64,000 nucleotides of DNA, taken from positions 124,001 through 188,000 of the forward strand of contig JAPDRN010000022.1 of the NCBI GenBank assembly GCA_030247855.1. Direction: 5' to 3'. The notes under the pieces are model-generated. The model searched no databases, had not been told where the DNA came from, and saw nothing but the letters and a program-made list of their open reading frames with translations. Source of the stretch: Knufia peltigerae. Lineage: Eukaryota > Ascomycota > Eurotiomycetes > Chaetothyriales > Trichomeriaceae. The position numbers and the translations under genes were made by a program. Of this stretch, positions 56,328-64,000 are shown piece by piece (within the stretch, counting starts at the first letter, position 1; every line of letters begins with the position of its first letter).

Positions 56328-57225
56328 GATCCTTCTCTTTGACCGACAAGACACCTTTGCATATTCTTACCCAGGGTCGACAAACTGAACGACCCCCTTT
56401 CCGATTTTACTAATCCCGTATAACGGAACCCCAGTTCTTTCTTTTTTCGATGATACCAAGATTTGATAGCGTTACCTGTATCTGTATGGCGGTGGATGGT
56501 AATGGTTGATTTGACGAGACGTGATGAAGAAAGGAAGGATCACAGGACTACAGGTGTAACGAATTTCTTTTCAAGTTATGAAAAGTGCCAAAATAGGCGG
56601 AAAAGCCTGTATGGTTTTGGTTGTAGAGAGTATCGAGAATAATGACAAATCATTTGTGATCTACTCGCCTCGGGTCTTCTAGACAGTCTGAGAATTTTCG
56701 GAATGAAATCAATTCAATTCAGACGTACTGTCATCGAAAGCAATGATTGAGAACAGGGGGGATAATCGAGGTGTTGAAACTGAGTGATGATTGACAGGAT
56801 TAAAAAACGGCTTGGCTAGATTCGGCCCTAGCAAAATACTACTGTGTACTCCGTACTTTGTATCCGTATCTGGCGTTGTCGATTTTCCCTACCACGCGTG
56901 CTCCTTTCAAAGGTGAAGAGTTCTGACACGCCCTTTTATTTTCACATTGAGTTTATGATTGGATGAAGGAACGATACACACAGACATACAGCAGATGATA
57001 CGTGACAAGGGCGGGGAGCTTTTTTTTTGTTCATGATTCACGAATCCCGAAATTCATGACACTGGGTAAATAAAACAAGACGCGTTCGGGCATTACCACT
57101 GCAGCGTTGTCGTTGTCGTTGTCCTTATACCTGACACCCACGAGCCGCGGGTAGGACGGGAAGAAAAACGCATCAAGGATTCTCTTTTCTAAGAGACTCT
57201 ATTTGAAAGGTGTCAACGACCGACA
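56328..57225. other. Intergenic: between CBM48-like gene and APC4
   Basis: No gene seen. One TACTCCGTA word at 56847-56855 and a T run near 57020. The region just before 57226 is presumably the APC4 promoter. Confidence 0.5.
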
Positions 57226-59883
57226 ATGCATCAAATCGCCACGACGACACTGACGGAACCATGTCGGCCCGCGTTACTGTCGTACTGTCCGACCATGGAC
57301 CTGGTGACGACGGTGGTGAAAAAGGTCCATAACGACCACAGGGAGGGGCAGGTCGACGTGTGGAGGTTGAATGGGCAGAGGGTCTTTGGGGCCGAGTTCG
57401 AACGTGGTGGTGGTGATGATGATGACGATCAGGACCAGGATCAGTCGGCAGGGCTCGAAAGAGACGGAGAGGGATGGATTAGGGGCGTATGTTGGAGGAG
57501 AGATGGTGAGTTAATGTTAACCATCTTCAACAGGAACTAGTTCCTTTCGTGTTTTGATCGTTGATCATGGATCACTAATATTTTCTGCCGCCCTACAGGA
57601 CAAATCCTCGCAGTAGCCTGTGCGGACGGTATGGTCGCCTTGATCAATGCATTCACAGGCAAGGTAGCACATCGAATCTCTACGCAATCGCAAAAGCGCA
57701 TACCACAGCCACGACCTCTGTCACTTTCTCAATCACAGACGAGTTCGAAATCCTCACGACCAGCCTCATCATCATCACCTTCATCATCGTTAAAACCTCA
57801 ACAACAGCCACCATCATACACTCCGACATGCATCTCTTGGAATGCCCACTTTGCGTCCACGACTTCCTCGGCCATACGGTCACGACTAAACGAAACCGAT
57901 CCTCAAGTCACACTCGACGAGATTCTAGGGCTCAGAGCCGACGTCGACAAACTTTTGCGCATGAAGGCCGACCTGCCACGAGAGCTGAGCGCGCTGGACA
58001 TGGAGGTATCCTTGCCCAAACTGGCCACGCTGCCTCCTCGTGGTGTAGGGACCGACGACGACATCTTCAGCTCTCGATCAAGCATCGACGCCGTGTTTCA
58101 TGCGAATGGCCAAACGGGGTCTGGGTATGGCGGCTCCATTGACCGTGTCGATGCGTTGCTGGTAGGCTTGCAGGGTGACGACGGTGATGGATGCGCCGTC
58201 CATATCCGGATCTTCGACTCTTTCGAGATTGGGACGGTGGATGTGGGCGCATGTCTACCTTCTGGCTCCAAGGGTGGCAAGGTGATCAGGATCGAAAGTC
58301 ATCCTTTTCTGTCGACGGCCTTCCTCGTGGTGGAACGGACGACGGGAGACGGGGATGACAGTGCGAGTCTGCACCTGCTAGGCCTGGACATGAGCTTTAT
58401 TTCTCACACGGGCGGGAATCTGCCTCTTGTGGCGAGAAAGGCAACGCAACTGGGCAACCTGCTACGTTATGTCGCGCAGATCCACACGCAGCTGGCGTCT
58501 GAAGTCAAGGCGGCTTTTGACCTTCCCGGCCGATTTATACGCAACATCAACGAATCCCTGGCCGAAGGAGACGACTATGTCGATTTCGTGCACGCCGCGC
58601 ACCATCTGGCCGTGACGGGCGAGTGCGACGGGAAGCTCAAGGAGTGGTTGGTCGACGAGGTGGGAGAAAGGGGTCTGAAAAGGTGGGAGAAGGCCGTGGG
58701 AGACTGCCTCGACATTGTCCGGAGGCTGACGTGCGAGTGTCTCATTCCTGCCCTGGAGAGGGCCCAGGTGGTGCTGTCGAGGCTTGATGGCCTCGCACAG
58801 TTCGCCCCGACGAGCTCGCGGTTGGGCTTGGACGAGAAGGATGTGAGAAAAGTCACCGAGACCATGGGTGCTTTGGCCATCCTGGCCGAGGACCTTCTCG
58901 AGGATGTCAGGATGGAGATGATCGAGTTCGCCGCATTCATGAAGTGGCTGAAGTGGGAGTGTGAGGTCGAAGCCCTCGAGGAGACCAGTGAGAGGGCCGC
59001 GGAGCTCAGGGAATCCTGGACCGGGGAGAACGAGTTGGTAATGGTACTAGACTATATGTCGGGCGCCATGAAGGAGAGCAGAATAAAGAAATACATCGTC
59101 CCAGACGACCCGGGTCAGCCGACGGCGGGTGCTCTTCTCGAGGACAACACGGACGCCGGGTTCTTCGTCGACTACTTGAAGAGACGAGCTGCACAGACCA
59201 AGGACAAAAAGAAGATGCCTCCTTTTGGCGAATTGGTAGATCGACTACAGACGCAAGCCGAGAGAGCTTTCGGACAGGTTGCGGAGACTTTCAGGAAGAG
59301 CATACTACCCAGTCATCTGCTAGAGTTTCCGAAACAGTGCGATCCCCAACGACTGGATCTCAGGATCGTGCCAGACGATGGTGACAGAAGCCTCTATCGG
59401 CTCTTGTGCATGTCGAGGGATCAGCAAGAAGAAGAAGGCAGTCTTCATTACATTGTTTCCAGCATGCAGCAGCAAGAAAAAGGAGGCAGAGGTCTGAGTT
59501 TCGGCCCGACTACACTGCCGCTATCTCGCATCCCTGGGGCGAAGGACATTCTGGACGTCAAGTTTGTCGATGACGAAACATGCATGGTTCTCGCCAGTAC
59601 AACGGAGAATGATGTTAGGATATTCTCCCGGATGGCCACCGGCAATGTGGAGGCAACGACAGATGATTGGGAAGTGCATCATGTCTTTGAATCGGGCAAG
59701 ATGAACTCTGGCATGACACCGGCCAGACTTGAAGTCAATGGGAGGGTGGGAAGGAGGGTCGTTGCGGTTGTAGACGAGGCTGGTCTAGGATATGTTGTGC
59801 TCGACCTTGACGCTGCTGCTGCGGATGAGACTGGGGAAGAAAAAGAAGGTGAAGAAATGAGCGACCAAGTTATGACTGGTTGA
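57226..59883 (+). CDS. APC4: Anaphase-promoting complex subunit 4
   Basis: Apc4 is a scaffold subunit of the nuclear APC/C ubiquitin ligase that drives mitotic exit. Exon 1 is 57226-57505, intron 57506-57598, exon 2 57599-59883; total 854 residues. The N-terminal WD40-like part has LLSYCPTMDLV, DVWRLNGQRVFG, and across the splice site WIRGVCWRRDGQILAVACAD followed by GMVALINAFTGKVAH. The helical APC4 domain (about 370-570) includes KATQLGNLLRYVAQIHTQLA, GRFIRNINESL, DFVHAAHHLAVTGECDGKL and EWLVDEVGERGLKRWEKAV, the most diagnostic stretch. A low-complexity Ser/Pro/Gln insert lies near 125-165. The last WD-type strands return near the C-terminus (VKFVDDETCMVLAS). Identification rests on the helical domain and its placement after the propeller strands. 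Confidence 0.9.
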
Positions 59884-60895
59884 TGGTTCGGGGGACAAAG
59901 TTTCTGTCAATCCGTATGACCAGCAATGGAAAAGATCACACAATCAGAGAAGAAGAAATTCGGGCCAGGTCTTTGAACCAACATTACACAAAACCGAGAA
60001 AATTGAGGCATTGTGGTTACAGGTGAGGCTGACGAGAAAGGACCAAGGCCGACGATTGGCCCAAAGTGACAGGATAAGCGAGCTACACAACCCTTGTCCG
60101 TCGCTGATGAGACTTTGCGCCTCAGCCTCGGCCTTGTGATCAGGCTCAAACGCTGCTTCCGACGATGGCAGAACAGCGATGATGAGATGGAAGAAGCAGG
60201 TGGCCAGAGGATATTGATGATGCCTTGAGCAGGTGGTTTAGATACTGCCAGCAAAAGTGAGGGCCAAGTAGTTCTAGGTCAGATACCTAGGAAGGCAGTG
60301 GTGATGTTCATTAAATCAGGTACGGTACGTCCGTACTCCGGATAGTACTCCGTAATCCCATAATAATGAGTAACGGCTTTAACTCATTTAGGCGGTAAGG
60401 AGCATGGTTAGGTACGTCAGTTCTGGCTTAGGCGACGTATTTAGCGGTCACGATGGGCGAGTCGCAGGCGCAGGCACCGGTCACCAAGAGGCTACGTTTG
60501 GGCTCTAGTGAAGCCCCGTAGACGCATCGACATCCCACATCAATCAATAATCCCAATTCTGCTTGCAAAACACCACAAATCGCTGCGTAGTTATTCGCAG
60601 CCCTTGATCTCTTGCTCAAAAACATCGACCGCCTTTCCTTCTCACCTTTTCCGCCTCCTCTACGCACAACCCGCAGGTCGTTCTTTCCTTGACTCCAGAC
60701 CTGCGTTCGCTCGTCCCCCCGATTGTCCTTCTTCAGAAATTAGAATTCCTCTTTTTTGAGTCTCTTCTCTCCTATTTGAAACGGCAACAAAACGCACCTT
60801 TTGCAGCCTTCTTCCCGCTGCGGGCTCTTGTTCTTTTTTTGGGAACCAACTTTTGTTCTCCGTCGTCGTCTTGACCGCTGATCGACTGGGCAGCC
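59884..60895. other. Intergenic: APC4 3' flank and importin leader
   Basis: No gene seen. It contains TACTCCGTA at 60346-60354 with a near copy at 60334. From about 60600 the sequence is pyrimidine-rich, as expected for a 5' leader. Confidence 0.5.
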
Positions 60896-63787
60896 ATGGA
60901 CGTCAATCAAGTCCTGGAGAACACTTTTTCTCCGGGTGAGTATTTCATGTCTTGATCTTTCTCTTTTTTCGCCCTTCTAACCCTTGTGTCTAGATGCGAC
61001 GATTCGAGGCAACGCCGAAGAACAATTGAGACAAGCCCGCGAGGGAAATTTTGTACGTCTTTTCCACCCCCTTCACCACACCACGTCAGCACCCTCCCAA
61101 CTAACCACCCTCTTGACAGTCTGAATACCTTTCCATCCTCTCTCGAGAACTCGCCAACGACCAAGCCAGCGCAGCGGTCCGACAGGCCGCCGGTCTAGCC
61201 TTGAAAAATGCCTTTTCCTACCGTGACATCACCCGCTTAAGAGAGGTCCAGGCACGATGGCTACAAGGCGTGGATCCTCAGATCAAGCGACAGGTCAAAG
61301 AGCTGGCTCTCAAGACACTCAATGCCACACCCCAGGCCGCCCTTTCCGCCGCCCAGCTCATCGCGACCGTCGCCGCCATCGAACTGCCCCGCAATGAGTG
61401 GCCTGATTTGATGCCTGCTCTCGTCCACAATGTCGGCTCGGGAGAAGACAAGCTCAAGCAGTCGAGCCTCACCACCATCGGCTTCATCTGCGAGTCGGAT
61501 GATCTCGAGCTCCGCGAGTCCCTGGTCGGTTACTCGAACGCCATCCTCACGGCCGTTGTTCAGGGTGCGAGAAAGGAAGAAACCAACCAGGACGTCCGGC
61601 TATCTGCCCTCTCGGCCCTTAGTGACGCTACCGAGTTCATCCGCAGCAACTTTGAGAATGAAGGCGAGAGAAACTACATTATGCAGGTCGTGTGCGAGGC
61701 CACCCAATCACAAGATATGAGAGTGCAGGCGGCTGCCTTCGGATGTCTCAACCGGATCATGGGCATCTATTACGATAAGATGAGATTTTACATGGAAAAG
61801 GCCTTGTTCGGCCTGACGATTGCGGGTATGAAGAATGACGAAGAAGACGTGGCCAAGTTGGCTATTGAATTCTGGTGCACCGTCTGTGAGGAGGAGATCA
61901 GCATTGAAGATGACAATACACAAGCACAGCAAGAAGGTTCCACTGAACTACGACCCTATTTCCACTTCGCTAGAGTCGCAGCTCGAGAAGTCGTTCCGGT
62001 TCTGCTTCAGCTGATGACCAAGGTGACGGAGGATGACGCCGAGGACGAATACAACACTGCCCGTGCAGCTTACCAGTGTCTGCAACTCTATGCACAAACG
62101 ATCGGCGGGGAGATCGTCCCAACGGTGCTGGCATTCGTCGAACAGAATTTGCGCAGTGAGGACTGGACCAAGAGGGATGCCGCCGTATCCTCGTTCGGTG
62201 CGATCATGGATGGCCCCGAGATCAAGACCCTGGATCCCCTGGTCAAACAAGCCCTCCCAGTTCTGATCGGCATGATGCAAGATCCCGTCGTCCAAGTACA
62301 AGATTCGGCAGCGTATGCACTGAGCAGAATCTGTGACTATTGCTCGGACTGCATTGACCCATCAACACACCTCCAGCCTCTCATGTCGGCTCTCTTCAAT
62401 GGCTTGATGGCCAACCCAAAGATTGCCGCATCCTGCTGTCTGGCACTCTTGAACTTGACGGAGCGATTTGTGGGTGAAGACGGAGCTGCTGCAAACCCTC
62501 TTACGCCACATTTCCAGGACAGCGTCACCTCGTTGCTGGCCGTCACGGAAAAAGAAGGGGCCAATAACCAACTTCGAACTGCCGCTTATGAGGTTCTTGG
62601 CGGTTTCGTGACCAATGCTGCTCATGATAGCCTACAGATTGTGGCAGAACTTTCCAACGTCGTCATCCAACGTCTGGAGGCCACAATCCCCATGCAGAAG
62701 CAAATCGTTAGCATTGATGACAAGATCACTCTTGAAGAACTGCAAGTCAGCTTGAGCAGTGTCTTGCTTGCCATTGTTCAACGGCTCGAACAGAACATTG
62801 CTCCTCAAGCAGACCGAGTCATGCAGATCTCATTGGAGGTTCTCAATGTCACTGGCCAGACCGCCGTTCCTGAAGTCATTTTCCAGATTGTCAGTGGGCT
62901 GGCAAACGCTCTGGCAGGCGATTTCCTCAAGTACATGGACTCGTTTGTCCCGTATCTGTACAACGCCTTGGGCAATCAAGAGGCTCCAGATATGTGCTCT
63001 TTGGCCATTGGTCTTGTCAGCGACATCGTCCGTGCATTGGAGGACAAGGCCCAACCTTATTGCGACACGTTTATGAACTATCTTTTGAATAACCTTAGGG
63101 TATGTCGTGCTTGATGTTGTCAAAACTCAATAACTAACTTGATGCAGTCCGATAAACTTGCCAACCAACTCAAGCCTCCGATCCTTGAGACCTTTGGTGA
63201 TGTCGCCACCAGCATTGGCGAACACTTTGAGACTTACGTGACGGTGGTTGCCCAAGTCCTTCAACAGGCAAACAACGTGTCTGTTGCAAATGACGTTTCA
63301 TTTGACATGCTTGACTACATCGTGTCACTTCGTTCAGGGATTGCCGATGCCTGGTCCGGCTTGATCTTAGCTTTCAAGGGTACAGAGAAAGGTGAGAAAT
63401 CTGGTCATAGGAGATATGAACGACTTGCTTACATACACAACAGTGCAACTTCTTCAAAATTACGTCCCGACGATTTTCGACTTTCTACAAACAGTGTCGA
63501 ACGACTTGAACCGCAACGAAGGACTCCTGAGGGCTTGCATGGGCATCATTGCGTAAGTCACCTCTTGATAACAACTTCATCATCACTAACAGACTCGTTC
63601 AAGTGACCTCGGCGAGGCATTCCCAGACGGATCACTCTCCAACTATTACAGACAAGAATGGGTCACGAAACTCATCAAAGAAACTCGAGCTAGTCGCGAA
63701 TTTTCATCACGAACCATTACTGCAGCACGTTGGGCCAGAGAACAAGTCAAACGACAGACTCAACATCAAGGTACCGTCATGACTTGA
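60896..63787 (+). CDS. KAP95: Importin subunit beta-1 (karyopherin beta)
   Basis: Kap95 carries importin-alpha/cargo complexes through nuclear pores and releases them on binding Ran-GTP. Six exons: 60896-60935, 60994-61052, 61120-63099, 63148-63391, 63444-63552 and 63604-63787, giving 871 residues (yeast about 861). The importin N-terminal domain starts MDVNQVLENTFSPDATIRG and continues EEQLRQAREGNFSEYLSILS. HEAT repeats run the whole length, with the acidic loop seen in family members (VTEDDAEDEYN), LRSEDWTKRDAAVSSFGAIM and AYALSRICDYCSDCI. The last exons give VQLLQNYVPTIFDFLQTVSN and ITAARWAREQVKRQ, the usual C-terminus. Every intron phase agrees. The gene is complete within the window. Confidence 0.97.
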
Positions 63788-64000
63788 TGTCGAAAAATAT
63801 CTCTAGTCCCGATTATGCTTATTCATCTCCCCGGCATCGACCACCGCCGTCCTACACCATCCTTGCCCAACACTAGCACCAGCACCAGCACTAGCCCAAA
63901 CCAAGCACAGCACAGCACAGCACAGCAGTCCCCAGTCTGTCAGAACGCTGACCACCGGTCGTTGAAAAGGTCATTTCTCATCAGAAGCCGATACCATTGT
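63788..64000. other. 3' flank of the importin gene
   Basis: No gene seen up to the window edge. It contains AGCACC-rich sequence and a (CACAG)4 tract at 63906-63925. Confidence 0.5.
63906..63925 (+). repeat. (CACAG)4 microsatellite
   Basis: Four CACAG units, preceded by imperfect AGCACC units from about 63875. Confidence 0.85.

Noticed and set aside
1..64000. Secondary-metabolite gene cluster
   Set aside because: A regulator, a transporter, an esterase and an oxidase are present, but there is no polyketide synthase, peptide synthetase, terpene cyclase or similar core enzyme, and most genes are housekeeping.

Overview
The window is nuclear DNA of a filamentous ascomycete (Pezizomycotina). 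Genes are interrupted by many short introns (about 45-150 bp, most 50-66 bp) with GT..AG borders. Intergenic spaces run 0.4-2.7 kb and there are no operons. The gene content (Zn2Cys6 regulator, NLR with TPR repeats, alcohol oxidase, large Atg2, carotenoid oxygenase) is typical of this group. I would guess Eurotiomycetes, but the sequence does not settle the class. Exon structures given here were worked out by hand from splice sites and reading-frame continuity.

Layout. 1-324 (-): 5' part of a neutral ceramidase cut by the window edge. 935-8403: a secreted carboxylesterase (-), a divergent MFS carrier of the anion:cation symporter type (+) and a Zn2Cys6 regulator (+); this looks like a small catabolic cluster. 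8856-11419 (-): kelch-repeat membrane protein. 13489-14170 (+): splicing factor SPF27/Cwf7. 15908-18080 (+): peroxisomal GMC alcohol (methanol) oxidase. 20381-22248 (-): unrecognised disordered protein. 22643-23656 (-): Swc5. 24727-26448 (+): carotenoid oxygenase family enzyme. 27571-29830 (+): fatty-acid elongase with a long LEA-like tail. 30554-31817 (+): sideroflexin. 32506-36275 (-): intact eight-exon NLR (alpha/beta-hydrolase, NB-ARC, TPR). 37868-39599 (+): folylpolyglutamate synthase. 40244-42085 (+): ADGF-type adenosine deaminase. 43072-49031 (+): ATG2. 50618-51628 (+): von Willebrand A protein. 54300-56327 (+): AMPK1-type glycogen-binding domain protein. 57226-59883 (+): APC4. 60896-63787 (+): importin beta-1 (Kap95).

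Most genes are unrelated housekeeping neighbours (splicing, chromatin, autophagy, cell cycle, nuclear import, folate). The esterase, MFS carrier and Zn2Cys6 regulator can be read together: a secreted esterase releases a carboxylate, the carrier imports it, and the regulator may act on CGG triplets in their shared promoter. That linkage is inference.

The most interesting items are: (1) a 9-base word, TACTCCGTA, which I find 13 times, only outside genes, where about 0.5 would be expected; (2) the elongase fused to a roughly 290-residue amphipathic LEA-like tail; (3) the intact hydrolase NLR; (4) the CGG array between esterase and transporter; (5) an alternative spliced C-terminus of the regulator; (6) a diverged direct duplication at 37.0-37.5 kb. 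I found no CRISPR array, tRNA, rRNA or recognisable transposon.
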